Origin: Lapillicoccus sp.
Lineage (GTDB): Bacteria > Actinomycetota > Actinomycetes > Actinomycetales > Dermatophilaceae
DNA length: 60,484 nucleotides
Direction: 5' to 3'
Assembly (NCBI RefSeq): GCF_025353065.1
Contig: NZ_JANXRJ010000026.1
Span: 1 to 60,484 of the forward strand
Shown here: piece by piece, positions 1 to 8,387 of the stretch
How the letters are laid out: each line of letters starts with the position of its first letter
Numbering within the stretch: the stretch's first letter is position 1
The notes under the pieces: model-generated
What the model was told of the DNA's origin: nothing
The model's input: the letters and a program-made list of their open reading frames with translations, nothing else
Database searches by the model: none
Translations under genes and position numbers: made by a program

Positions 1-83
1 TGGTGTGCACCCCACGACCTGAGCGCCAGACCACGACCTCAGCGGGAGGGGGTGCGCCCGTGAGGCCCGAGTCGAGCGACGCG

Positions 84-89
84 TATACG
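84..89 (+). promoter_or_regulatory. Candidate -10 element for a leaderless transcript
   Basis: TATACG lies 8 nt upstream of the GTG at 98, the distance expected if transcription starts at the start codon itself. No Shine-Dalgarno sequence precedes that GTG and no good -35 hexamer is visible. Leaderless mRNAs are common in actinobacteria. The rest of 1-97 shows no other feature. Confidence 0.3.
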
Positions 90-97
90 CTCACAAC

Positions 98-1336
98 GTG
101 ACAAAGCGGGCCGAAGCGACGAGGCACTGGCTCATCGAACGTCGGCTCCGCGTCTATCCCCGCCTCCTGCTGGGTGTCCTCGCGGTGGCGATCCCGGTCT
201 ACGCGAGGACCTTCCACGACGGAGTGGACGGGCGGGGGCAGTCGGTCGGCAGCGACTTCATCGCCTTCTGGTCGGCCGCCCGCCTGGCGGTCGAGGGACA
301 TGGCAGCTGGGCCTGGGACGTGCACCGCCTCGCCTCGGACGAGTTCGCCGCATTCCCCGGACTGGCGGGCCCCACCGCGTGGGTCTATCCCCCGGCGACC
401 CTCGTGGTCGTCGCCCCTCTCGGTTACCTCTCCCACACCGCAGCGTTCCTGGTGTGGACCGCGGTCGGGCTGGGTGTCTTCTACGCTGCCCTCGGCCCCA
501 TCATCCGCGGGCAGAGGTATGCCTGGCCGCTCGCCGTGGCGTTCCCCGGGGTCTGGCTGGGGATCGCGCAGGGCCAGACCCAGTTCGTCGTGGCCGGTCT
601 GGTCGGGGGCGCCCTTCTCCTGCTCGATCGCCGTCAGTGGTGGGCCGGAGTCCTGATCGGCCTGCTGGTCATCAAGCCCCACCTCGCGGTGCTGTTCCCC
701 GTGATCCTGGTCGCGGGACGGCGTTGGGGAACCTTCGCCGTGGCGGCCGTCACGGCACTCGGCGCCATGGCCGTGGGGGCTCTCGTCTTCGGGTTCGGCT
801 CGATCCGGCTCTGGCTCGACGGGATGGGTCTGGTGGGCGCCGCCGTCAACGCCGGTGCGCTACCGGTGGACAAGTTCGTCACGCCGTATGCCGCCTTCCG
901 TCTCGTGGGACTGCCGCAGGGCGCCGCCCTGGCTCTGCACGGCCTGGTCGCTCTGGGTGTCGTCCTGGTGGTCTGGCGGGTGTGGGGGCGCACGTCCGAC
1001 CTGCGGTTGCGGGGCAGCGCGGTGGTGCTGGGCACCTTCCTCGTCACCCCGTATGCCGCCGACTACGACCTCGCCCTCCTGGCCTTCCCGATCGCCTGGC
1101 TCGCGCTGCTCGGTCTGGAGAACGGGTGGCTGCGGGGCGACCGGAACCTGCTTGCCCTGGCCTGGGTGCTTCCCTGGCTGGCCGCGCCCATTGCGGCAAC
1201 GACGCACATCGTGGTGACGCCACTGCTGCTGGCGTGCCTGCTGCGTCAGGTATGGCGGCGAACGGCCCCCTGGCCCGCGGCATACGGCACGGGGCCCGTC
1301 CCGACCACCCGGTCGGGACGGGCCCCTCGGCCCTAG
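98..1336 (+). CDS. GT87 family (DUF2029) membrane glycosyltransferase
   Basis: A 412-residue polytopic membrane protein with about ten hydrophobic segments. Near residue 50 it has the SDFIAFWSAARLA stretch, whose early acidic residue is typical of GT87/DUF2029 enzymes, which transfer mannose or arabinose from polyprenyl-phosphate sugars outside the membrane in actinobacterial cell-envelope assembly. The loop VYPPATLVV near residue 95 also fits the family. Acceptor and donor cannot be read from the sequence. The GTG start at 98 has no Shine-Dalgarno sequence and may be leaderless. The gene converges with the amidase gene, only 9 nt apart, and its last 15 or so codons form a strong hairpin (1291-1326). 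Confidence 0.75.
   Translation: MTKRAEATRHWLIERRLRVYPRLLLGVLAVAIPVYARTFHDGVDGRGQSVGSDFIAFWSAARLAVEGHGSWAWDVHRLASDEFAAFPGLAGPTAWVYPPATLVVVAPLGYLSHTAAFLVWTAVGLGVFYAALGPIIRGQRYAWPLAVAFPGVWLGIAQGQTQFVVAGLVGGALLLLDRRQWWAGVLIGLLVIKPHLAVLFPVILVAGRRWGTFAVAAVTALGAMAVGALVFGFGSIRLWLDGMGLVGAAVNAGALPVDKFVTPYAAFRLVGLPQGAALALHGLVALGVVLVVWRVWGRTSDLRLRGSAVVLGTFLVTPYAADYDLALLAFPIAWLALLGLENGWLRGDRNLLALAWVLPWLAAPIAATTHIVVTPLLLACLLRQVWRRTAPWPAAYGTGPVPTTRSGRAPRP
1291..1326. terminator. Perfect 16-bp hairpin inside the 3' end of the GT87 gene
   Basis: GGGGCCCGTCCCGACC (1291-1306) pairs perfectly with 1311-1326 across a 4-nt ACCC loop. It sits between two convergent genes whose stops are 9 nt apart, so it probably ends transcription from both sides, although no T-run follows. 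It is unusual in lying wholly inside coding sequence. Confidence 0.6.
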
Positions 1337-1345
1337 GTGCGGGGC

Positions 1346-3322
1346 CTACTTCGCCCTGACGATGTCGACCTGGTCGGCCGGCACGTAGCCGATCCGGTGA
1401 CCGAGGTAGACCTCGTAGTACCGCTCCTGTCCCATCACGTCGACGTGGTCGAGCGGCGGGGGGGTGTCGAACGTCATCGCGTAGTAGTAGTCGGTCGGCA
1501 CCTTCGAGTCCGCCAGCACGACGCGCTGCCCGGCCTTGATCGTGTAGGGCAGCGGCGTGACCGTCTGCGGGGTCATCCCGGCCGGGTACTCCGACGCCTT
1601 CGGGTAGGCCACGCCGTAGGTCGGGACCGAGGTCACGCCCTTCTTGGGCACGAGGTAAGACCCGTTGACAGGGATCGCCGTCGGCTTCGTCGCGGAGTTC
1701 TTGAACCACGCGATGTTGCCGAGGTACCAGATGGCGGTCCAGTCGCCCTGCTTGCCGGCCACCGCGAACTCCGTACCGGTCGCGGCGCGGGCACCGATGT
1801 CGGCGACCGCAGTCGTGGACGCCCGGCCGTCGGGATAGAGCCCGATGTCCGAGACCAGGGGGGCCGCGTCGCTCGGGGAGGTGTGCAGGTAGACGAAGTT
1901 CGTCCCCTGGGCCGCGCAGGCGACGCCAGCCGTGTCGCACCCGGTGACCGCCTGCCGGTTGCCCTTGAAGCCGGGCAGGATGCGGACGATCTGGCTGCTG
2001 GGCGTGCCGCTCAGGGCGTCGAGCGGGTGGCCGAGCAGGGCGAAGTAGTGCTCCCAGTCCCAGTAGGGCCCCGGGTCCCAGTGCATTCCCGGGATGTATG
2101 CCGGGGCGATGCCGGGCACCTGGTCGTGGCCGATGATGTGGGCCCGGTCGACGGGGATGTTCCACTCCGTCGTGAGGTAGCTGACCAGCTTGGCGGACTT
2201 GCGGTAGAGCGCCTCGGTGTACCAGGTCGCGCCCTGCGCGGCGATGCCCTCGTGCTCGATCCCGATCGAGTGGGTGTTCACGTACCAGTTGCCCGCGTGG
2301 TAGGCCACGTCCTTGGGGTTCATGTGCTGGGCGATGTGACCGTCGGAGGAGCGGATCGTGTAGTTCCAGCTGACGTAGGTCGGGTCCTGGACCAGTTGCA
2401 GGGTCGACTGGTAGGACCCCTCGGTGTCGTGGATGACGATGTAGTTGATCTTGGGGCTGCCGACGTCGCGCTGGGCGACGTCGTGGTTGCCGTAGTTGCC
2501 GCCCCCGAGGTCGACGTAGGGGGCGGGGATCCACTCGCAGCCGAGGCCCACCGGACAGTCGATGTTGGGGTTGGCCTTGGGTGCGGCCAGACCCAGCTTG
2601 GCGAACTGGCTCTTCTGCGGGGTCGTCGCCGTCGCCCGCATCGCCACCGACTTGCCGTCGGTGGTGGTCCGGGCCGCGCCGGTGGCGAGGGCGGCATACG
2701 CATCGTCGGCGAAGGCCTGAGCGTCCGCGGCGTCGGAGGAGCGGCTCGCGTCGGCGACCGTCGCATACCACTGGCCGGGGTCGCTGGCCGCGCCCACGGG
2801 GAGGCCGAGGGACCTCTGCTTCGCCGCGAGCAGGGCGGCGCCACCACGGATGTTGGCGGTGGAGTCCTTGCGCAGCACGTCGCGGTCGACGCCGAGCAGG
2901 GTCGCGGCCCGGCCGAGGCTGTCGATGTTCTTCGGGATGACTCCGGCGTTGGACCCGAGGGTGCCGTTCTTCCCCTCCGCCTGGTCGGCGGCGAAGAGCG
3001 AGCCGTCGATGAGGTTCATCGGGCCGTAGCCACCGTCGGTGTTGTGGGTGCCGCCGTGTCCCTCCCAGAGGCTCTCGGAGTAGGAGACCGCTTCGAGGAC
3101 GGTCTGCGGGACACCGAACTCCTGGGCGGCGGCGGCGAACGCCTGCGCCCGTGAGGTGGGGCCGGAGTCGGCCGGTGCCGCCTCCGCGTGGGTGGATCCC
3201 AGCGCGAGCGCGCCGAGCACCGAGAGCGAGCAGGTGGCGGCCAGTGCGCTACGGCGCAGGGCCCGACCACGCGCTCGCGCGTTGGTCTGGGGGTCGAGGG
3301 GTGGGTTCGCTGGATGAGTCAT
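1346..3322 (-). CDS. Secreted N-acetylmuramoyl-L-alanine amidase with N-terminal lysozyme-like domain
   Basis: A 658-residue exported peptidoglycan hydrolase. Residues 1-50 are a signal peptide: an Arg-rich n-region, then LSVLGALALGSTHAEA. Residues about 55-180 resemble a transglycosylase-type fold (EFGVPQTVLEAVSYSES and GGYGPMNLID). Residues about 295-440 form an Amidase_2/PGRP domain with probable zinc ligands in VIHDTEG and HIIGHDQVPG, and WDPGPYWDW at its end. The last 200 residues look like SH3-type wall-binding repeats. The ATG at 3322 follows GGAGG by 9 nt. It cleaves the amide bond between muramic acid and the stem peptide, probably for wall turnover or lysis of competitors. Confidence 0.85.
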   Translation of the reverse strand: MTHPANPPLDPQTNARARGRALRRSALAATCSLSVLGALALGSTHAEAAPADSGPTSRAQAFAAAAQEFGVPQTVLEAVSYSESLWEGHGGTHNTDGGYGPMNLIDGSLFAADQAEGKNGTLGSNAGVIPKNIDSLGRAATLLGVDRDVLRKDSTANIRGGAALLAAKQRSLGLPVGAASDPGQWYATVADASRSSDAADAQAFADDAYAALATGAARTTTDGKSVAMRATATTPQKSQFAKLGLAAPKANPNIDCPVGLGCEWIPAPYVDLGGGNYGNHDVAQRDVGSPKINYIVIHDTEGSYQSTLQLVQDPTYVSWNYTIRSSDGHIAQHMNPKDVAYHAGNWYVNTHSIGIEHEGIAAQGATWYTEALYRKSAKLVSYLTTEWNIPVDRAHIIGHDQVPGIAPAYIPGMHWDPGPYWDWEHYFALLGHPLDALSGTPSSQIVRILPGFKGNRQAVTGCDTAGVACAAQGTNFVYLHTSPSDAAPLVSDIGLYPDGRASTTAVADIGARAATGTEFAVAGKQGDWTAIWYLGNIAWFKNSATKPTAIPVNGSYLVPKKGVTSVPTYGVAYPKASEYPAGMTPQTVTPLPYTIKAGQRVVLADSKVPTDYYYAMTFDTPPPLDHVDVMGQERYYEVYLGHRIGYVPADQVDIVRAK

Positions 3323-3404
3323 GTGAGGCGCCTCCGGGGTGAGACCAACGCGTCAGGAGCCTGTAGTCAACCATCGCCACGGCACTTGCGCACCTAGTAA
3401 CTAA

Positions 3405-3430
3405 TTGACAGATGAATCACCCGGTATAAC
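3405..3430 (+). promoter_or_regulatory. Candidate promoter of the membrane-protein gene
   Basis: TTGACA (3405-3410) and TATAAC (3425-3430) resemble -35 and -10 boxes, but the spacer is only 14 bp. The placement argues that the downstream gene starts at GTG 3480 and not at the TTG inside the -35 box. Confidence 0.4.
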
Positions 3431-3479
3431 CTCGACGCGAACCGTCCGATATCTCCACCCGACACCCTTCGAGGGCCCC

Positions 3480-4139
3480 GTGATCGTGCTCTACCTCGTC
3501 ATCGTGCTGGTCGTCGTCGCGCTCATCGCCCTCCCGTCGACCCGCAAGGCGTTCGGCAACCCGCGGGCGCTCTTCACCCGCGAGGGGGCGACGGAACAGG
3601 CCCGGCGCGCCAAGGACGCGGCGCGAGCAGCGGCCGAGAGCGCACGTGGGGCCGCAGGCTCGGCCACCACCGTCGCCCGGGGGACCTCCGAGGTCGTCCG
3701 CGACGTCAGCGCCTCGGTGGTCGCGAGCCACGCCGGGCGGCAGCTGCGCACCCTCGGCCGCACCCTCGTCATCGACGCGTCCCCGCAGACGCTCGCCCCG
3801 CTGCTGACGGAGGGGATGGAGGCGGCGGCGGTCGTCGACCCGGTCGCCGTCACCGGGGACGAGACCCAGGCCTGGATCTACTCCGGAATGCGCGACGTAC
3901 GCTTCTGCGCGGTGCCCGCCATCACCGCCTCGGGCGTCGCGGGCACGGTCTTCGGGGTGGTCTCCTTCGAGGTCGACCTCGGCGAGCCGCAGGGTGTCTC
4001 CGCCGCCGGCGAGGCCCTCGAGAAGGTCAGCCGCCTCCTTGCCGACCACGGGATCGCCTTCGCCGACGTCACCCGGACCTTCACCCCCGGCGCCGAGGAC
4101 ACGAGCGCCGGCCCGCGGGTCGCCGACCCGCTGGGCTGA
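3480..4139 (+). CDS. Small membrane-anchored protein of unknown function
   Basis: I do not recognise the family. From GTG 3480 the product is 219 residues. Residues 2-20 (IVLYLVIVLVVVALIAL) are a single membrane segment, followed by a basic patch, an Ala/Arg-rich helix that could be a coiled coil (about residues 40-90), and a soluble domain of about 120 residues ending in a polar tail. An in-frame TTG at 3405 would add 25 residues but overlaps a promoter-like TTGACA, so I prefer GTG 3480, which follows GAGGG at a workable distance. It stands alone between the amidase and ltrA and may be a cytoplasm-facing membrane protein. Confidence 0.65.
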   Translation: MIVLYLVIVLVVVALIALPSTRKAFGNPRALFTREGATEQARRAKDAARAAAESARGAAGSATTVARGTSEVVRDVSASVVASHAGRQLRTLGRTLVIDASPQTLAPLLTEGMEAAAVVDPVAVTGDETQAWIYSGMRDVRFCAVPAITASGVAGTVFGVVSFEVDLGEPQGVSAAGEALEKVSRLLADHGIAFADVTRTFTPGAEDTSAGPRVADPLG

Positions 4140-4201
4140 GCCGCGGCATACGCGCTGAAACCGAGCCGGGTATGCCGGGCCGGCGGCTAGGGTCGGGCGG
4201 C

Positions 4202-5419
4202 ATGACGGACGGGAAGGGCGACTCCGGTCGCGCGGAGTCCATCAGCTGGCTCGAGCTGTTCTTCGACCTCGTGGTCGTCGCCGCGGTCAGCGTCCTCGCC
4301 GACAGCCTCCGCGAGGACCTCACGGCCCACGGGCTCGGGGTGACGGTGCTCGTCTACGTCGCGATCTGGACGAGCTGGACCCTGGCGGTGTTCTACGCCA
4401 ACGTCGCTCGCGAGAAGACCCGTGTCCGCACGATGACCTTCGCGATGTTCCTCATCGCGCTGATGACCGCCAGCGCCCCGCTGCACGACTCCGCGCGGGC
4501 CAACCTGTTCGCCGCGGCATACATCGTCCTGCGGCTCCTGCTGGCCCGCAGCTCGCTCGAGACCGGCCGGTTCCTCGACAACTTCCCCGGCCTCCAGCAG
4601 ACCGGGGCGATCCTGCCGTGGGTGGTGAGCTTCTGGTTCGACACCCCGGGCAAGTACTGGGCGTGGGCGGTCGGGGCCGCGATCGACCTCGTCCTGTCCG
4701 TCCTGCGCGCCGACGAGGTGTCGGGGCGCAACCTCGCCCGGCTCAACCAGAAGCGGCACGACGACCACCGGGGGCATCGGGTCCCCGACCTGGTCGTCGT
4801 CGACATCGACCGGCACCACCTCGACGAACGGCTCGGTCTCTTCGTCATCATCGTGCTGGGGGAGGCGGTCGTGCAGCTCGTCCAGGCCGCTGCGACGGCC
4901 GAGTGGACCACCGACTTCGAATGGGTCGCCGTGGCGAGCTTCATCCTGCTCGTCGGGCTGTGGCGCACGACCTTCGCCCACGGCTTCACCGGGGCGCCGC
5001 ACACGAGCCTCGCCGACCTCCCACCGCGTTTCGGCCTGCCGCTCCACCTCGTCTCGACGCTCGGGCTCGTCCTCCTCGCGACGGGGTTGAGCATCCTCCT
5101 CACCGAGAGCGGGGCGGGGCACGTCGAGCCGGCCGTGGGGTGGCTCGTCGCCGGCGGGATGGCGGCCCCCCGCGGGGTCGCACTGGTCGCCGGGCTGTCC
5201 GCCCGGACGGCCGGGTGGGAGTGGGTCCTCCTCTTCGCCGGCACCGCCACCCTGTATGCCGTGGTGCTGGGTTTCCTCGCCCCCCACCTGCTGCCGGTGT
5301 CCTTCGCCTGGCTCGCCGTCGTGCCCGCGGTCTGGCAGGCCACGATCGGGGAGCAGCTGTCCCAGCGCCGGAGCGTCGCGATGGCCAGGGCCGCCGGACT
5401 CCAACCCCGGGAGGGTTGA
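4202..5419 (+). CDS. ltrA: Low temperature requirement protein A (LtrA) family membrane protein
   Basis: A 405-residue polytopic membrane protein with the LtrA signature near its N-terminus (SWLELFFDLVVVAAVSVLA) and the conserved loop ERLGLFVIIVLGEAVVQL near the middle, together with about ten membrane segments. The family is named from a Listeria gene needed for growth in the cold; its biochemical activity is unknown. ATG 4202 is chosen because the family motif starts about 15 residues later; an ATG at 4172 would add ten unconserved residues. The TGA stop lies in the first arm of a palindromic array shared with the convergent lacI-type gene. Confidence 0.8.
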   Translation: MTDGKGDSGRAESISWLELFFDLVVVAAVSVLADSLREDLTAHGLGVTVLVYVAIWTSWTLAVFYANVAREKTRVRTMTFAMFLIALMTASAPLHDSARANLFAAAYIVLRLLLARSSLETGRFLDNFPGLQQTGAILPWVVSFWFDTPGKYWAWAVGAAIDLVLSVLRADEVSGRNLARLNQKRHDDHRGHRVPDLVVVDIDRHHLDERLGLFVIIVLGEAVVQLVQAAATAEWTTDFEWVAVASFILLVGLWRTTFAHGFTGAPHTSLADLPPRFGLPLHLVSTLGLVLLATGLSILLTESGAGHVEPAVGWLVAGGMAAPRGVALVAGLSARTAGWEWVLLFAGTATLYAVVLGFLAPHLLPVSFAWLAVVPAVWQATIGEQLSQRRSVAMARAAGLQPREG

Positions 5420-5481
5420 CGCTGCGTCAACGGGGTTGACGCACGCTATAACCAGCGTCAACCCCCTTGACGCGGCGTCAA
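5416..5481. repeat. Array of three inverted repeats of TTGACGC/GCGTCAA between convergent genes
   Basis: TTGACGC occurs at 5416-5422, 5436-5442 and 5467-5473, each followed by its complement GCGTCAA at 5424-5430, 5455-5461 and 5475-5481. The outer two are palindromes with a 1-nt centre. The middle one extends to an 11-bp stem (GGGGTTGACGC) with a 12-nt loop. The stop of ltrA lies in the first arm and the stop of the lacI-type gene in the last. The array probably acts as a bidirectional terminator; multiple protein-binding sites are an alternative. Confidence 0.7.
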
Positions 5482-6521
5482 CCCCCTCGGCGTGCCTTGG
5501 CGAGGCTCGGCGGGCGTCCGGTGCTCGCGCGCACGACGAGGTCGGGCTCGATCAGGGCGACCGGCGCCGTGGGGTGGCGGTCGGCGGTCAGGATGTCCAG
5601 CAGCAGCGCCATCCCGAGGCGCCCCATCTCGTTGAAGTCCTGGCGCACGGTGGTCAGGGCGGGTGAGAGGTAGGCCGCCTCCGGGATGTCGTCGAAGCCG
5701 ACGACGCTAAGGTCCTTCGGCGCCGAGAGACCGTGCTCGTAGAGCAGGTGGAGGAGACCGAGGGCCATCTGGTCGTTGGCCACGAACACGGCCGTGGGCG
5801 GTCTGGTGGCCGCGAGCAGGACGCGACCCGCGGCATACCCCGACCCGGGGGACCAGTCGCCCGAGACCACCGGCGGCACCGGGGCGGACCGGCTGGCGAG
5901 GGCCTCCCGCCAGCCGCGCTCGCGCTCGCGCGTCTCGAACCAGTCCTCGGGCCCCCCGATGTGCCAGACCGTCTCGTGGCCCAGGTCGAGCAGGTGGGTC
6001 GTGGCGAGGAACCCCCCGGTCCGCTGGTCGACGGCGGCCGCCGGGATGCGGGGGGAACCGGTCCCCTGCACGGCGACGACCGGCAGCCTCGGCCGCGTCT
6101 CGGACAGGGCCTGCGCCGCCGAGAGGTGCGGGACGATCGCGATCACGCCGTCGGTCGAACGCTGCACGAACGAGTCGAGGGCCTCGGTCATCGACACCCG
6201 GTCGAGGGTCGGCACCGTGGCGATGCTGACGCCGTAGCCGCGCTGGCGGGCGGCCCGCTCGATGCCGAGCAGCGCCGCGCCGGGCCCGTACTGGCTCGTG
6301 TCGAAGGTGAGGACACCGATCGTGCCGGACCTCCCGCTGGCCAGCGTGCGCGCGGCGACGTTGGGGGAGTAGCGCAGCTGACGCATCGCCGTCTCCACCC
6401 GCTCACGGGTGGCGCCGTTCACCTGACCTCGACCGGTGACGACCCGCGACACCGTCATGGCCGACACCTGCGCGAGCCGCGCGACGTCGGACATCGTCGT
6501 GGGACGCATCTCAGCAGTCAT
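5478..6521 (-). CDS. LacI family transcriptional regulator of the arabinoside locus
   Basis: A 347-residue repressor. Residues 8-30 are a LacI helix-turn-helix (TMSDVARLAQVSAMTVSRVV), followed by the hinge helix (SPNVAARTLASGRSGTIGVL) and a periplasmic-binding-like effector domain with the usual VFVANDQMALGLL and DLSVVGFDD motifs. It lies directly downstream of abfA on the same strand, with 103 nt between, so the two may share a transcript. The likely effector is arabinose or an arabino-oligosaccharide. The likely targets are the two palindromes at 8210-8223 and 8336-8349. The assignment to this locus rests on position only. Confidence 0.85.
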   Translation of the reverse strand: MTAEMRPTTMSDVARLAQVSAMTVSRVVTGRGQVNGATRERVETAMRQLRYSPNVAARTLASGRSGTIGVLTFDTSQYGPGAALLGIERAARQRGYGVSIATVPTLDRVSMTEALDSFVQRSTDGVIAIVPHLSAAQALSETRPRLPVVAVQGTGSPRIPAAAVDQRTGGFLATTHLLDLGHETVWHIGGPEDWFETRERERGWREALASRSAPVPPVVSGDWSPGSGYAAGRVLLAATRPPTAVFVANDQMALGLLHLLYEHGLSAPKDLSVVGFDDIPEAAYLSPALTTVRQDFNEMGRLGMALLLDILTADRHPTAPVALIEPDLVVRASTGRPPSLAKARRGG

Positions 6522-6624
6522 GGGTCACGCCCCCGATCGGCATCTGCACAGGTTACGAGAGGCGTCGGCCGAACCCGGCCGAACCCGGCCGAGGCCGGCT
6601 CAGCGGGTCCGGCCGGCGACCGGC

Positions 6625-8139
6625 TCAGCTCGTCGTGGCCCGCAGCCGGATGGCGCACCACGACACGGGCGGGAGCTCGGCGCGCAGGACGCCGTCGGCC
6701 ACCTCCACCGAGGCGAGCGCCGTCGGGACGACGCGGTCGGGGTGCTCCCGGTCGTTGGTCACCGACGGGTCGCCGCCACCGATGAGCCAGCTCTCGGCGA
6801 CCTCCAGCTCACCGAAACCCGTCAGGCTCGAGGCGAGGGTCAACGGCGCGTCGGTGCTGCGGTTGAGGGCGAAGACGATGACCTCACCCGTGCCCTCGTC
6901 GTAGGTGGCGGTGGCGTCGAGCAGCGGGACCTCCCCGTAGCGAGCGGTGGTGTAGGTCTCGCTCTGGGGCTCGACCCGCAACACGACCCCGGAGGCGAGA
7001 CGGGAGGTGAGGGCGAAGGGGTGGAAGATCGTCTGGCGCCAGGCCGGCCCGTCGGGCGCGGTCATGATGGGGGCGATGACGTTGACCAGCTGGGCGAGGC
7101 ACGCGACGCCGACCCGGTCGCTGTGGCGCAGCAGCGAGATCAGCAGGCCGCCCACGACGACGGCGTCGGCGACGTTGTAGACGTCCTCGATGAGCGGCTT
7201 GGCGACCGTCCAGTCGTCGCCGGCGCCCTCGTTCGCGAATCGCGTCTGATACCAGACGTTCCACTCGTCGAACGAGATCTCGATCCGCTTGGGGTTCTTC
7301 AGCTTCGCCCCCACGCTGTCCGCCGTGGCCACCACGCTGTCGATGAAGTGGTCCATGTTGACCCCGGAGGCGAGGAAGCTGCCGAGGTCGCCGTCGAGCT
7401 CCTCGTAGTAGGCGTGCGCCGAGATGTAGTCGACCTGGTCGTAGGTGAGCTCGAGGACCTCGGCCTCCCACGCGCCGAAGGTCGGCATCGAGGAGTGCGA
7501 GCTCCCGCAGGCGACCAGCTGGATGTCCGGCTCCGCGCTCCGCAGGGCACGGGCGGTCTCGGCCGCGAGACGGCCGTACTCGTGCGCCGTCTTGTGACCC
7601 GTCTGCCACGGCCCGTCCATCTCGTTGCCGAGACAGAAGAGCTTGACCCCGTATGGGGCGTCGGCCCCGTTCTTGCGCCGCTGGTCGGAGAGGGCGGTGT
7701 CCTTGTCGTGGTTCATGTACTCGTGGGCGTCGAGGGCCTCCTGCACGCCACGCGTGCCGAGGTTGAAGGAGTACATCAGCTCGACGTCGGCGCTGCGGGC
7801 CCACCGGGCGAACTCGTCGATGCCGACGGCGTTGGTCTCGAGGGTGTGCCACGCGAGGTCGCGGCGCACCGGTCGGTCGGCCGCCGGTCCGACGCCGTCC
7901 TCCCAGCGGTAACCCGAGACGAAGTTGCCACCGGGATAGCGCACCACGGAGACGCCGAGCTCCCGCACGAGCTCGAGCACGTCGCCGCGGAAGCCGTCGG
8001 TGTCGGCGCTCGCGTGCCCCGGCTCGTAGATCCCGGTGTAGACGCACCGCCCCATGTGCTCGACGAACGAGCCGAAGATCCGCCGTCGCACCGGGGCGAC
8101 GACGAAAGCCGGATCCAGGTGCACCGATGCCGTGGTCAT
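6625..8139 (-). CDS. abfA: Intracellular alpha-L-arabinofuranosidase, GH51
   Basis: A retaining glycosidase that releases arabinose from arabino-oligosaccharides. RRIFGSFVEHMGRCVYTGIY near the N-terminus is typical of GH51. The acid/base Glu is in CLGNEMDGPWQ and the nucleophile Glu in EISFDEWNVWYQ. A C-terminal beta-sandwich follows. About 504 residues is the usual length, and there is no signal peptide, so it acts on oligomers imported by the divergent ABC transporter. ATG 8139 has GAAGG 8 nt upstream; ATG 8145 is possible but would leave only 2 nt of spacing. Its 5' region carries a LacI-type operator-like site. Confidence 0.92.
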   Translation of the reverse strand: MTTASVHLDPAFVVAPVRRRIFGSFVEHMGRCVYTGIYEPGHASADTDGFRGDVLELVRELGVSVVRYPGGNFVSGYRWEDGVGPAADRPVRRDLAWHTLETNAVGIDEFARWARSADVELMYSFNLGTRGVQEALDAHEYMNHDKDTALSDQRRKNGADAPYGVKLFCLGNEMDGPWQTGHKTAHEYGRLAAETARALRSAEPDIQLVACGSSHSSMPTFGAWEAEVLELTYDQVDYISAHAYYEELDGDLGSFLASGVNMDHFIDSVVATADSVGAKLKNPKRIEISFDEWNVWYQTRFANEGAGDDWTVAKPLIEDVYNVADAVVVGGLLISLLRHSDRVGVACLAQLVNVIAPIMTAPDGPAWRQTIFHPFALTSRLASGVVLRVEPQSETYTTARYGEVPLLDATATYDEGTGEVIVFALNRSTDAPLTLASSLTGFGELEVAESWLIGGGDPSVTNDREHPDRVVPTALASVEVADGVLRAELPPVSWCAIRLRATTS

Positions 8140-8209
8140 GCGCATTGCCTTCTCTCATCAGGGTGGAGCAAGAGGGTCGGGGCAGCGCACAACGATTCTC
8201 CATCGACGC

Positions 8210-8223
8210 TGATTGCGCTAACT
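8210..8223. promoter_or_regulatory. LacI-type operator-like site, abfA side
   Basis: TGATTGCGCTAACT matches the palindrome TGTTAGCGCTAACA, a shape common for LacI-family operators, at 11 of 14 positions. It lies 70 bp upstream of abfA. A better copy is at 8336-8349 near the transporter operon. Confidence 0.5.
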
Positions 8224-8267
8224 GTAGGGCGCGGACGGCCGGTGGACAACCACGGGAACCCGTCACC

Positions 8268-8300
8268 CGATTCGCTCGATGAATCGACCAATGAATCGAC
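8268..8300. repeat. Short direct and inverted repeats upstream of the transporter promoter
   Basis: ATGAATCGAC occurs at 8279-8288 and again at 8291-8300, a 12-bp period. CGATTC at 8268-8273 is the complement of the GAATCG in the first copy. The block ends 9 bp before the -35 box and could be an activator site. Confidence 0.4.
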
Positions 8301-8309
8301 GGGAGGGTC

Positions 8310-8349
8310 TTGACATCCTCACCGGACAGCACCACTGTTATCGCTAACT
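8310..8349 (+). promoter_or_regulatory. Promoter and overlapping operator of the arabinose operon
   Basis: TTGACA at 8310-8315 is a consensus -35. The -10 is either CACTGT (17-bp spacer) or TGTTAT (20-bp spacer). The palindrome TGTTATCGCTAACT at 8336-8349 matches TGTTAGCGCTAACA at 12 of 14 positions and overlaps the -10 region, as expected for a repressor that blocks RNA polymerase. Confidence 0.55.
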
Positions 8350-8387
8350 TACTCGTCGACGAAGACGGGTGGAAGGACAGGGCTCCC

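Noticed and set aside
1337..3154. 605-codon open frame on the plus strand
   Set aside because: It is the antisense of the amidase gene. Its composition (Val, Arg, Gly and Asp rich, no motifs) is that of a shadow frame in high-GC DNA.
3405..3479. TTG start at 3405 adding 25 residues to the membrane protein
   Set aside because: The TTG lies in a TTGACA promoter-like box and no ribosome site precedes it; the GTG at 3480 has one.
6436..8313. 625-codon frame on the plus strand across lacI and abfA
   Set aside because: Antisense to two clear genes and spanning their gap; no start signals or motifs.
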